A DNA stretch of 64,000 nt from Biomphalaria glabrata. Taxonomy: Eukaryota; Mollusca; Gastropoda; Planorbidae. How positions within the stretch are numbered: position 1 is the first letter of the stretch; each line of letters begins with the position of its first letter. The DNA is taken from assembly GCF_947242115.1 (NCBI RefSeq), contig NC_074711.1, forward strand, positions 7,320,434 to 7,384,433. Direction: 5' to 3'. The notes under the pieces are model-generated. The model ran no database searches and was not told the origin of the DNA. It saw only the letters and a program-made list of their open reading frames with translations. Below, one piece after another: positions 1 through 10,339 of this stretch. The position numbers were made by a program, and so were the translations under genes.

Positions 1-149
1 TCGTTTCTGAAATGAAACCAACACAACAGAAACATTTACATAGAACAGACACAACATAAAGAGTTCATTGAGTGACTACAGACAGACTTCTTAAACGTTT
101 TCACGTTTTCCTGGTCAACAAGTAGCGCAGATACAGTCTGGCCGAGTAA

Positions 150-230
150 GGAACGAGCGAGAGAGAGAGAGACAGACAGACAGACAGAGAGAGAGAGAGA
201 CAGAGAGAGACAGAGAGAGAGAGAGAGCGA

Positions 231-270
<40 letters not shown>

Positions 271-1527
271 CAGTGAGAGAGAGAGAGCGAGAGAGAGACA
301 GAGAGAGAGAGTGCGAGAGAGACAGACAGACAGAGACAGAGAGAGAGAGCGAGAGAGAAACAGAGAGAGAGACAGAGAGAGAGAGACAGAAAGAGAGAGA
401 GAAATAGAGACTGAAAGAGAGAGACGGAGAGAAAGAGAGAGACCGAGAGAGAGAGAGACAGAGAGAGACAGAGAGAGAGAGACAGAAAGAGAGAGACAGA
501 GAGAGAGAGATAGAAATAGGGACCGAGAAAGAAAGCCAGAGAGGAAGAGAGAGGGGGACAGGGAGAGACAGAGAAAGACAGGGAGAGACAGAGAAAGACA
601 GGGAGAGACAGATAAAGACAGGGAGAGACAGAGAAAGACAGTCAGGGAGAGACAGAGAAAGACAGACAAGGAGAGACAGAGAAAGACAGGGAGAGACGAG
701 AAAGACAGGGAGAGACAGAGAAAGACAGGGAGAGACAGAGAAAGACAGGGAGAGACAGAGAAAGACAGGAGAGACAGAGAAAGACAGGGAGAGACAGAGA
801 AAGACAGGGAGAAACAGAGAAAGACAGGGAGAGACAGAGAAAGACAGGGAGAAACAGAGAAAGACAGAGAGAGACAGAGAAAGACAGGGAGAGACAGAGG
901 AAGACAGACAGGGAGAGACAGAGAAAGACAGGGAGAGACAGAGAAAGACAGGGAGAGAGACAAAGAAATACAGGGAGAGAGACAGGAAAGATAGGGAGAG
1001 ACAGGGAAAGACAGGGAGAGACAGAGAAAGACAGGGAGAGAGACAGAGAAAGACAGGGAGAGACAGAGGAAGACAGACAGGGAGAGACAGAGAAGGACAG
1101 GGAGAGAGACAGAGAAAGACAGGGAGAGACAGAGGAAGACAGACAGAGAGAGACAGAGAAAGAAAGGGAGAGAGACAGAGAAAGACAGGGAGAGACAAAG
1201 AAAGACAGAGAGAGAGACAGAGAAAGACAGAGAGAGACAAAGAAAGACAGGGAGAGACAGAGAAAGAAAGAGAGAGACAGAGAAAGACAGGGAGAGACAG
1301 AGAAAGACAAGGAGAGACAGAGAAAGACAGAGAGAGACAGAGAAAGACAGGGAGAGACAGAGGAAGACAGACAGGGAGAGACAGAGAAAGACAGGGAGAG
1401 ACAGAGAAAGACAGGGAGAGAGACAAAGAAATACAGGGAGAGAGACAGGAAAGATAGGGAGAGACAGGGAAAGACAGGGAGAGACAGAGAAAGAGACAGC
1501 GAGGCAGAGAGAAAACGAGAGAGACCA

Positions 1528-1559
<32 letters not shown>

Positions 1560-1560
1560 T
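150..1560. repeat. Polypurine GA-rich minisatellite, about 20-bp unit
   Basis: The plus strand is almost purely A and G with scattered C. From about 540 onward it resolves into a 20-bp unit of the form GAGAGACAGAGAAAGACAGG, repeated with small variants. The first 400 bases are less regular GAGA/CAGA dinucleotide-like repeats. The long open frames seen on both strands (Ser/Leu-rich on minus, Arg/Glu-rich on plus) follow from the simple composition and are not supported as genes. A mirror-symmetric polypurine tract of this length could adopt triplex structure, which is inference. Confidence 0.95.
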
Positions 1561-2186
1561 AGCATTAAATTTACAGAAAATCGTACATGGTATCACAGGT
1601 TATATAATTTAGTACTTTGCAAAAGGAAAAACATAAGTTATAGAGAAAAAAAGATTGAGAAGAGACTGTGTGTGAGTGTCCGTGTGTGTGGGAAAGGGTT
1701 TAGACGATTATTTTAAAAGTGGTGATTTCAAAATCGATGATTGACTTTACAGACGACAAGTTGACATAAGAGATGATTGTTAGGAGTTTAAGATATAGTC
1801 CACAATCCTCTAACTCCTCTCCCCCTCACTAGAGACTCTAACAGAACTGACTGATCCACACTCTCTGTAGAATCAAGAAGGAGAGAAAAGAGAGAGCGAG
1901 AGAAATTGACCTACATAGTCGTGGTGTCTGACCAGTGAAGCGATTGGCGAACCATCATTAGGCCTATTATACAGTTTATACATAGACCAATGTTGATAAA
2001 AAAAAAACTTAATGTTACCGCCAGCAAATAGTACTGGTAGCTGCGCGAGGATCATATTGGCTTGTTAATATCTATACTAGAAAATGATTTTAATTGATAT
2101 GTAAAAGTTAAAAGTCTTCTCCCGGTCAACAATGAATAAACAATACACATGCCAACTATAAGGAAATACAGAGTGAAAGTCTAAAT
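1561..2186. other. Non-coding spacer upstream of a decayed receptor exon
   Basis: No gene was recognised. The segment from about 1880 (GA-rich tract followed by a short TGACCTACATA-like motif) resembles the sequence at 17430-17465 upstream of the intact ectodomain exon at 17750. The text at 2149-2170 (ACTATAAGGAAATAC) matches 17717-17731. The duplication that produced the fragment at 2187 therefore seems to have included upstream flank. Confidence 0.5.
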
Positions 2187-2480
2187 ATGAATCGTGTACT
2201 GTTTTTGACAAAGTTGTTTGGACTTGCAAAAGGAAATAAGTTGGGAAATCAGATGGAATTCTAGTGCTGAAAGTTGGCTGGAGTTTCACGTTAAATATTG
2301 TGGAAGGTATTGTGACTGACTGAAGTTAGAAATACTAAAAAAAAAAAGATTGTGAAAACATAACGCCATGTTTCCCATGTGACTGTGATCCAGACTGCTC
2401 TATATTCGACACTTGCTGTCCACTGTTGGTCAACAATTCTTACGTTGAACCATCTTTTCATTCAATCCGTCATCTTTACA
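2187..2480 (+). pseudogene. Decayed 5' fragment of the receptor ectodomain exon
   Basis: This stretch matches the start of the ectodomain exon at 17750 base for base over long runs, for example the parts encoding the WNSSAESWLEFHV region and the TPCFPCDCDPDC cysteine cluster. It is broken. The frame slips before the first conserved block, TGA replaces the GGG codon after the conserved TATTGTGAC, an A-run expansion shifts the frame again, and similarity stops at about 2480, roughly one quarter of the way through the exon. It is clearly closer to the 17750 copy than to the 6527 copy. It is the third ectodomain copy in this locus and shows that the array has been expanding and decaying. Confidence 0.8.
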
Positions 2481-3465
2481 AAACAACTCACGAAATAAAC
2501 AAGAAAAACAAGACAATATTTTTAACAATAAAAAGAATGTAAAAAAATAAAAAGTAAAAACAAAAAGGGGGGTGGGGGAGTATGGCAATTATCCCAACAT
2601 ATTTCTCGAGCATATCATGCTGGAAACTCCAGACGGATTTAGTCTGATTATTATGAAGAGGCACAATGAAAGAGAGAGATAAAACTGAAAGAAAAAAGAT
2701 AAATTGTCAGACAAGGAAAAGAGAAAGAGTCAGATAGAGAAAGATACACAATAAAAGATAATAAAGAGAGAGAGAGAGAGAGAGAGAGAGAGTTAGAGAT
2801 ATAATAAAAGAAAGAGTGACATTGAGAGGGTTAGGGAGAGACTATACGACGAAGATACAGAGAAATAGAAAGAGATAATGAAAAAAACACAAACAGAGAG
2901 AGACAGAAATATAAAGGAATAGAGAGGAGAGAGAGAGAGACAGTTGGAGCGTATTAGATTAGAAGGAGGGAGTCAAAGAAAGAGAGAGTTGTAAAAATTC
3001 TTCACATATTTTTTTGTTTACATTCTACATGTACAACTCTTTATCTCCCGGAAATAACCTGCCCCCGTTAGAAGAAAAAGTCTTCCTGGTCTTGAAGTGA
3101 ACAGAAGATCAACAAATCTACAGACAGTGTGTGTGAAGCTGATGGAGGAAAAAAGTGAATCATTTAAATTCAAGATACATTCATAACCCGCGTTTAGTGG
3201 TAGCAAATTGGGAAGCCGCCTTTGACTTCGCTACTAAATTAAATTCAATGTTCCCTACTCATCCATCTTTGTGTTTCAAAAGCTAGATCTAAAAAATAAA
3301 ATTATATGTTACATAGGTTAGGGTTGAAAAAAAAACCAACAATTTTACTTCTTTGAACTACTTTACAAAACAACGCCTTGATCCAACTTTCTACAAAATG
3401 TTCAAAATCGCGGATAAGAATTTATTTCCGGTTTCCAGTTTAGTAGTAGGCCTATATATACGTCT
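2481..3465. other. Purine-rich spacer with GA microsatellite
   Basis: Contains a (GA)n run at about 2766-2794 and further A/G-rich sequence to about 2990, then AT-rich unique sequence. No gene was recognised; the short open frame on minus near 3018-3206 has no recognisable domain. Confidence 0.5.
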
Positions 3466-3710
3466 ATGGGAAGCGTGGTCAAGAGGCCAAGTACGCTTGA
3501 ACTTGGCTTGGCTTAGCTACCTAGAAGGGGGCTAGAGGCTCGACACCCGACTCGGGCAGAGTTGTGTTTACTGAGCGCCTATAGGCAAAACCAACTCCTA
3601 GATACCCCCTCCGCCCCCTCCCCCCCCCCCCACTGGTCCACAAATGAGATTGGACCAAAAGCGCTCTGAGCATAAGCATGAAAGTAGCTCTATATAAAAG
3701 CTATAATATA
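3466..3710 (+). repeat. tRNA-derived SINE, family A, copy 1
   Basis: It has a tRNA-like head with an A-box-like GTGGTCAAGAGGCC and a B-box-like GGCTCGACACCCGACTCG, then a body with TTTACTGAGCGCCTA, and ends with a motif around GCTCTATATAAAAGCTAT. The same order of blocks occurs at 51297-51515 and 59661-59905, which defines the family. A C-tract interrupts the body. Confidence 0.75.
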
Positions 3711-4199
3711 TATGGTCAGGGCGTTCTAAATTCGCAGATATATGGAACGAATTTATGTAGAAATGCTTTTGAAACACGAATTTGAAGGTTAATTTTATTA
3801 ATAATAATATTTTGTATTTTTATGTGTAAAAGTAAAAAACTATATGTGCGAAGTGTAGTTATTAAAATTAGATCTAGATCTAAATCCTTTTGGTCTTTTC
3901 TCATGTCAATATTGTAAACATGTCATGGCCTAGATCCATAAAATACTATAGCTTAAATAGAGTCGGTCAACTTTTTTTTTTTGAGGGTCTTAATTTTGTT
4001 TTAGGGCTACAATATATACACTATGGTAGGTAGTTAAGTTAGTACCCAAGGAACATTTCTGCCAAGTTTTATCAAGATTGGTCAAGCGGTTTTTATTTCT
4101 ATTCCTAACATATATAAATACATACATACGCCTTACTTTCTACTTTATAGTATAGATAAATTATATTAGTGACAGATATTTTTTATTTTGTAATTTCTT
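3711..4199. other. AT-rich spacer
   Basis: No gene seen. Around 4025-4130 there is a block (AGTACCCAAGGAACATTTCTGC and following text) that reads like part of an interspersed repeat, but no second copy was found in this window. Confidence 0.3.
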
Positions 4200-5050
4200 A
4201 ACTATAATACAAAAAGAAAAAGTATTGGTTTTTCCGATGGGGGGGGGGGGGGGGGGGGAAGGCGATTGCATGTATCGCCCCTCCCACCTGGTACAAACCT
4301 TTATCATTTTATAATTACTAGTCATAAAATTTAAGATTAGAGTGTGGTGCGACATAATATACAAATGGGTTCACATATCAATACGTAGTTTATATAGATA
4401 TTCAACTAATTTTGATTTCTCCATAAAAATAGGACGCCCCCACCCCACTCAGAGGGCTAGAGTGGTGAGGGCAGTAGATGCAATCGCCCCCCCCCCCCAA
4501 CCCTCACCGAATCGGCCAAAATACCAGAATGGGAGCGACATATTATAAAATTTATATATTAATTCAATTAATTTTGTTCACAAACTACGATTTCTCCATA
4601 AAAGTAGGACCGCCACCCCACTCAAAGGGTTTAGGTGGGAAGGGCAGTAGATCGGTCAACAGGGGAACGACATAATATAAAGATCGCTTTAAATATCAAT
4701 AACAAGTTTTTATCATATAGATATTCAATTGATTCTGTTAGCTGGCTGTGATTTCTACAAATAAATTGGACCGCCCCCCACTCGAACGTTTATGGGAGGG
4801 GGGGCGGGATTGATGCAATCGCCCCCTCCAGACACCACCAAATCGGCCAACATACTAGAGGGGGGGGGCGAAATAGTCTAAAAATATGTTCAAATACAAA
4901 TAATTAGTATATATTATTAGCATAAGTAATAAATTCGTATACAAATTGTGTGAATTCTAAACTAAAATTCGTCCCCCCCCCTGGCCGTCGGCCGAGAGGG
5001 GGGGGGGGGCGATCGCCCCGACCGCCCCTCCTGGATCCGCTAGATCGTAT
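4200..5050. repeat. Tandem and inverted G/C-homopolymer repeat block
   Basis: A degenerate unit of roughly 180 bp is repeated about three to four times from 4370 to 5050. Each copy has an AT-rich half (GATATTCAA..GATTTCTCCATAAAA) and a half with C or G tracts around the block GATGCAATCGCCCCC. A related block lies in reverse orientation at 4225-4300, with a run of more than 20 G, so the region contains both direct and inverted copies. Short open frames here are composition artefacts. Confidence 0.7.
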
Positions 5051-5567
5051 CACTTGTCCGGATCAGTTGGAAAGGGGTAGGGTGAGAAAGAACGGGTATC
5101 TGGATGAACGCTTTTTGAAAAAAAATGTTTTCAAAAGGAACCACCTGAATTGAAAGTTGTAGGCTAAAGCCTCCCAGGCTTCTCAAGTCAATGAGGTAAC
5201 CATTCTACTAACGAAGAGTCTATGAACATGGAAGATTATATCTATTGCTTCTATTAGTTCTATTTCATGTTTGTATTCACTAAGCCTCAGTCGACAGTGT
5301 ATAAAGGGGACTAATTCAGCTTATCAATCAAATAAAATTTCTTTCCCCTGTTTTATATCCAAAAAAAAAATAAAAAAAATTACCAATATTAATTAAATAA
5401 TTGGTTAATTTTTTAAACTGATTCTTGTGTTGTCAGTTAAAAGAAATAATTGTGCGAAATTTCAGCTTGATTCGAAACTGGGTGTCGGAGAAATAACGTG
5501 TCCACACTTTTAGACGGACAGACAGATTGAGTTGATACAAGCTTTCTAAAAATACGTCCGGTTTGTG
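5041..5567 (+). repeat. Interspersed repeat, family F, copy 1
   Basis: This segment aligns along its length with 19525-20050: the TCACTTGTC..GGA.CAGTTGGAAAGG head, the TCTATGAACATGGAA block, the TTCACTAAGCCTCAG block, the TATAAAGGGGA block and the end motif near GAGTTGATACAAGCTTT. Shorter relatives of its 3' half lie at 26590-27070, 53400-53825 and, inverted, at 62680-62870. It is probably a SINE or other non-autonomous element; its class was not settled. Confidence 0.7.
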
Positions 5568-6425
5568 AAGAAAGAGAGTACTTGGATATTCTTATATTTA
5601 ATATGTATACATCAACCTCAAGGCTAAGGCCCTTTGCGGTTATGGTAAATCCGGCATTAGAAAGGAAAATGAGAGAGAGAGGGAGTGAGAAAAGGGAGGA
5701 AGTGAGGGGAAAATAAATGAGCGAAAGAAAGAAAGAGAGAGTAAGAGAGAATGAGCGGGGACTGATAAGACTCATTTTTTTGTCTTGAGTGTGTGAATAT
5801 TTTACCTGCACATCCACAGAGAATTAATTTTATTAATGAACATTTAGACATAACGTGATGCAGGTTTTTTTTTTTTCTTCATTTCAAATTTTATTTTACC
5901 AACTGTTAGAGCTTCCACACATCACGTTAAATCAGAAACACGTTTGTGAAACTAATCAGGGCTACTGTCAAAACATCTGTGATTTAAAAGCATAATTTCT
6001 CAGACTCAGACAAAGAAACGGAGGTAGGACATTACCTGATATCTTCTCAGTTAAAGAATTCTATCAATATAATTAGATCAATTACTGTTTATTTTTCCTC
6101 AGCAAACGTCTGAAATTATAACCTTAAGGGCGAAATCTAATATTTTTCCCCCAAACAAAACTAATGAAATTAAACTATTTTTATCGTCTCCATTTTAAAT
6201 AGACAATTATTTCAAACCTAAAAACACTTGTTAGCTTGTAATTTCATTTCAATGTTTTTGATTAACACCAGAGGCCTACATGCCCTTTACTTTTAAATCA
6301 ACATTGTGAATTTTTTAAAAAAGGAACTTGTTCCTTCCGCTTTTTATATATCAGGCCAATCATGTTGATTTAGTGCTACGGCGAACTGTCAGCCATTTAT
6401 AAACAATACCTCTGTTATTTATCTT
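5568..6425. other. Spacer upstream of receptor ectodomain exon A
   Basis: Contains a purine-rich stretch at 5665-5760 and otherwise AT-rich sequence. No exon was recognised. The open frames near 5437-5851 on minus are low-complexity Ser/Leu/Phe. Confidence 0.4.
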
Positions 6426-6435
6426 TATATATAAA
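6426..6435 (+). promoter_or_regulatory. Candidate TATA box upstream of ectodomain exon A
   Basis: TATATATAAA lies 92 bases upstream of the ATG at 6527, so a start site about 30 bases further down would leave a 5' UTR of roughly 60 bases. This is positional inference in AT-rich DNA. The copy at 17750 has only a weaker TTATTTAAAA at about 17670. Confidence 0.3.
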
Positions 6436-6526
6436 TCCTGCGACGTTATTCTGAATGTAAACAGTGTAAAGATTACTAGCAGCTAAATTATAAGGAACTC
6501 AGCTATAAGTCTCTTGTATTCTTAAA

Positions 6527-7624
6527 ATGAAAATTGCACTGCTGCTGACTATTGTGAAGTTTTTCAAAATTGTATGGACCTGCGAATGGAAAGAAGATCG
6601 CGAGATAAGATGGAATTCTAGTGTTGAGAGTTGGCTGCAGTTTCATGTCAGATATTGTGGCAGGTATTGTATAGAGGACAAACTAACTATAAATGGCGAC
6701 AATGAAACTACTACGCCTTGTTTTCAGTGTGACTGTGAACCTGGCTGTAAGATTTACGATACGTGCTGCCCTTTATTGCTAAATAATTCTTATTTTGAAC
6801 CGTCTTTACATACGGTACATCACTTACCTAGACCTGACAGATTTCAATGTAAAGCTATACTTAACAATTCCAGTAGATCGGATTATTATATTATTACGGA
6901 CTGTGATCCAACTTTTGTATCTACAAGCAACATAGTTTCCAACTCTGACGCGAAAGTAAAACCTTTGTGCCATAATCCAATCACAAGAACGCTGGATGAT
7001 ATAACACCATATTCAGACATTTATTATGGTATTGTGTTCGCGAATAAATTTTGTGCAATGTGCAATGGATATGTTATAAATGACAGCACTACTTACGATA
7101 CCTATAACTTAACAGTGAAAATAGCAAGTCCATGGACTATTGAGATTTCGTGTAAACATTATCAAAGCTTGTATCATTTAACGAACGAATATAATTTTTT
7201 CTTTGCTGCTGCCAACTCGTCTCTATGTAGTATAACTTTGAATCCACCACCAAGTGAAATACCTCCCAAAGTTTGCAGCGAGAGGCTTGATAAAAACTTA
7301 AAACATTTTTGTACACATCAAGACTCAGTGGAAGATCAAATGTGTCGGACTTTGCCGAGACGCAAATACCTTCAGGCTGGACAAATGGCTAACATTTTTT
7401 GTTTTCTCTGCAATGGCTCAATTAAGCAATCGTGCACAGTCGACACTAGCCGAATGCCTTGGAGATCTTTCATAACTTACTCCGAGACGCCACCGATCAC
7501 ACTGCTTATGACTATTCAGAAACGACATTTCAAAATTGTCAAAACCTGCGACTCTCCACGACACTGGCAGAACCATAAGGTTGTATGTTTGAATAGACTG
7601 CATCTATGTGTTCATTCAAATTAA
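6527..7624 (+). CDS. Ectodomain exon A of a Methuselah-like GPCR (possible alternative first exon)
   Basis: The open frame begins with a hydrophobic signal peptide (MKIALLLTIVKFFKIVWTC). At about residues 43-83 it carries a cysteine cluster of somatomedin-B type (CGRYC...PCFQCDC..GCKIYDTCC), then a long N-glycosylation-rich extracellular region with conserved blocks such as YYGIVFANKFCAMCNGY and PPKVCSERLDK. The frame stops at 7624, but a phase-0 splice donor lies at AACCATAAG|GTTGTATG (exon end 7579). The paralogous exon at 17750 has the same donor at the same aligned position. No 7TM exon lies between here and 17750, so this exon either splices about 14 kb downstream to the acceptor at 21528 or is an orphan. 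Reading through gives a 365-residue secreted ectodomain. Lack of any disruption argues it is still selected. Confidence 0.75.
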   Translation: MKIALLLTIVKFFKIVWTCEWKEDREIRWNSSVESWLQFHVRYCGRYCIEDKLTINGDNETTTPCFQCDCEPGCKIYDTCCPLLLNNSYFEPSLHTVHHLPRPDRFQCKAILNNSSRSDYYIITDCDPTFVSTSNIVSNSDAKVKPLCHNPITRTLDDITPYSDIYYGIVFANKFCAMCNGYVINDSTTYDTYNLTVKIASPWTIEISCKHYQSLYHLTNEYNFFFAAANSSLCSITLNPPPSEIPPKVCSERLDKNLKHFCTHQDSVEDQMCRTLPRRKYLQAGQMANIFCFLCNGSIKQSCTVDTSRMPWRSFITYSETPPITLLMTIQKRHFKIVKTCDSPRHWQNHKVVCLNRLHLCVHSN

Positions 7625-7878
7625 AGTAGTTAACTGTATTCATTATTAAAAATATTTCTTATTTTAATAATATAGGATTATGGCATTATACCTTTTTGAT
7701 TGGGGTGGACAGCTTTTGGTCGACGGCCGTATTCTAGAAGGTCTAAGTGCCCCACACCTGTATACAATACTCGATCTACCGTCAACGTTAGATTTTTTTC
7801 ACTTAAAATTTATCTTTTAAAATTGTTTCTTATATTTACATAGGGCTACTAGCAGTACATTCAGAAAATACAATAAAC
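7625..7878. other. Short spacer between receptor exon A and an LTR element
   Basis: AT-rich sequence; nothing recognisable. Confidence 0.3.
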
Positions 7879-7882
7879 ATAC

Positions 7883-10044
7883 TGTTACGACCCTATTGGC
7901 GGCGCAAAAGGGTTAACTATAGGCTCAGCTGACACACACGTGAATCACTCGGGTCAGCGGGGCCATGGACAAGGGACAGTACTACGATTACACGATTACA
8001 CGCAAATATGACCAATGTTATGGTCATGTGATCGAAAGCCTGCGTGTACGAGGACACAGTGTGTAGGAAAGCGGCAGTTCAAGACCGGAGAGCGTCGAGA
8101 CCGGGACTGTTAGTCGGCCATGAAGTCGGTCCTGGTTGAGTCCTCATGTGTTGATGTACAAGTCCAGAAAGAGAGACAGTAGAGTTTTGTACGGTGATGT
8201 ACAGAGTGACATTTTAGTTGTTGATGTGTTTGATGCCAATTGTCTAGTATTGGCTGTTATCTACTTATTCACTCATTATTAAAGTACCCGATATTGTGGA
8301 GCTCTTGTTGTCAAGTTCTTGATGTGTTGATGTGATGTGTTGAGTTTTAGCAGTGTTTGCGGAAGGCCTAATGATTAGGAGAGAGAGAAACGTAACACTG
8401 GTGTCTTGAAGTGGGATTTCCTATGGCTTCTGTAAAACTGCTAGATGAACTGAATCTGAAAGAACTGAAACAAGAGCTGAAATGGCGAGGACTGAAGTAT
8501 TACGAAAAGAACAACGAAACTCTTAAAGAACGTCTCTGGCAAGCCCTGGTGGATGAAGAGGAAGATCCGAACACGTACCTCTTTGAACTCAAACCCGATG
8601 TTGTAGAGCTCTTGATCACCTTTCAAGAGCAGATGTTGGCTGGCTTTCAGAATGTGATCAATGGTGTCTCGCAGAAAGAAAAAGATGAAGAAACAAGAGA
8701 AGAGACCGAGACCAATAGTTCAACCAACGTTTTTGCTACAGACGTCCATGCCGTGAGTGCCTCCATCAGCCAGATAGAACAAGACAACGTCGTGTCTTAC
8801 CTCAAGCCTGTAGCTGAGGACATTAAAGACATCTGTCAATCTGTCAGTGCTGATGAGAGAAACTCGAATCCTGATGGCTGCACCCAGATGTTTGGCAAGA
8901 ACTTTGTGTGTCGAGCTTCGCAGGGAGAACGTCAACTCCAAGGAACCCATCGGCAAGGTCTGCACCCAACAGACGTTTGTCCTGCTGACGAGACCATAGT
9001 GAGAAGCCCTGGTTCTGGTCAAGTAAGTGAACTGGAGCCTGATGCTGAAGATGAGGGTCCTTCGCAAGTGGAGTGCTGCCAACTTGCTCCACTAGTTTGC
9101 CCTCCGGACAAGCCTGAAGATGATGTGTGCCACTATTTCCCCTCCTGTGAACCTGAAACCCAACCCCCAAGTCTTTCTCTTCAAAGCCCTATGAAGAAAC
9201 CTGTTAGACCAACGATCTTGGTGACCCCTGTCCTGACATATCCCTCCCCATGTGTTAAGTGGCTGCTCTCAGTAGTGAGCGACCAAAGAAGGCGACGTTT
9301 GCTGAGTCCAAAGTGCAGTGCGATGCAACCAAGACGTCAGTGCAACCAGGTGAAGGTCAACTGGAGCAGGAGAAAGAGACATACGCTGACTACAACACAG
9401 ATGGCTCCATCGAGATGGCAATATAAGCCCATTGTCGCCCCCACCGATAGACCTCCTCCTGCATCGATTCACCTCCACTGCCCATGTCGTGTGCTAGATT
9501 TTGTCCGGGACGGACAAATCTGAGAAGGGGGCAGTGTTACGACCCTATTGGCGGCGCAAAAGGGTTAACTATAGGCTCAGCTGACACACACGTGAATCAC
9601 TCGGGTCAGCGGGGCCATGGACAAGGGACAGTACTACGATTACACGATTACACGCAAATATGACCAATGTTATGGTCATGTGATCGAAAGCCTGCGTGTA
9701 CGAGGACACAGTGTGTAGGAAAGCGGCAGTTCAAGACCGGAGAGCGTCGAGACCGGGACTGTTAGTCGGCCATGAAGTCGGTCCTGGTTGAGTCCTCATG
9801 TGTTGATGTACAAGTCCAGAAAGAGAGACAGTAGAGTTTTGTACGGTGATGTACAGAGTGACATTTTAGTTGTTGATGTGTTTGATGCCAATTGTCTAGT
9901 ATTGGCTGTTATCTACTTATTCACTCATTATTAAAGTACCCGATATTGTGGAGCTCTTGTTGTCAAGTTCTTGATGTGTTGATGTGATGTGTTGAGTTTT
10001 AGCAGTGTTTGCGGAAGGCCTGATTAGGAAGAGAGATCGTAACA
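7883..10044 (+). mobile_element. Short non-autonomous LTR retrotransposon
   Basis: Two long terminal repeats (7883-8397 and 9535-10044) both begin TGTTACGACC and end CGTAACA. They are almost identical except for small length differences near their 3' ends, so the insertion is recent. The 4-bp ATAC occurs on both sides (7879-7882 and 10045-10048) and fits a target-site duplication. A primer-binding-site-like TGGTGTCTTGAAGTGGGA starts at 8399, directly after the first LTR, and a polypurine tract (GAGAAGGGGGCAG) directly precedes the second. Only one open region lies inside; no protease, reverse transcriptase, integrase or envelope region was seen. It looks structurally whole as a non-autonomous element, probably depending on a Ty3/gypsy-type partner (inference from the primer site style). 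Confidence 0.85.
8423..9523 (+). CDS. Gag-like open region inside the LTR element
   Basis: The single internal open region starts at the ATG at 8423, about 25 bases after the first LTR. Its N-terminus (about residues 5-45, LLDELNLKELKQELKWRGL) resembles a SAP-type helix-turn-helix as found at the start of some retrotransposon Gag-like proteins. The middle is acidic and the C-terminal part is rich in Arg, Pro and Ser. No zinc knuckle of CCHC type was identified. Its position between the two LTRs is the main reason for calling it element-encoded rather than a host gene. Confidence 0.55.
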   Translation: MASVKLLDELNLKELKQELKWRGLKYYEKNNETLKERLWQALVDEEEDPNTYLFELKPDVVELLITFQEQMLAGFQNVINGVSQKEKDEETREETETNSSTNVFATDVHAVSASISQIEQDNVVSYLKPVAEDIKDICQSVSADERNSNPDGCTQMFGKNFVCRASQGERQLQGTHRQGLHPTDVCPADETIVRSPGSGQVSELEPDAEDEGPSQVECCQLAPLVCPPDKPEDDVCHYFPSCEPETQPPSLSLQSPMKKPVRPTILVTPVLTYPSPCVKWLLSVVSDQRRRRLLSPKCSAMQPRRQCNQVKVNWSRRKRHTLTTTQMAPSRWQYKPIVAPTDRPPPASIHLHCPCRVLDFVRDGQI

Positions 10045-10048
10045 ATAC

Positions 10049-10202
10049 ATACATGTAACCCGGCAATACCAGGTAAAAACAAAAGACGTTTGAGCCACAA
10101 GGCCTTCATCGGCTGCAGTCGTTCGCCCGTGCAGCATTTATTTGTCATTAGCAGTACCTTCGCCTAAAAAATATATAAGTATTTGTTTAATTAGTGTCAT
10201 AT
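10049..10202. other. Short spacer between LTR element and hAT-like element
   Basis: No feature recognised except that GTCATAT at its right end is repeated at 17223-17229 and forms the target duplication of the next element. Confidence 0.4.
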
Positions 10203-10339
10203 CAGGGCCGGCCCTAGGTATAGGCAAACTAGCCAGCCGCCTAGTTTCTCCAATTGGTGGGGGCCTCGAATAGGACTTAAAGAATTTTGTTTTAGAGAAA
10301 TAAAAACGAAACATGTATCAAATCCCAAACATAGCTAAA

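Noticed and set aside
101-1596. Several long Ser/Leu/Pro or Arg/Glu open frames
   Set aside because: Composition artefact of a polypurine minisatellite; no domain and no start context.
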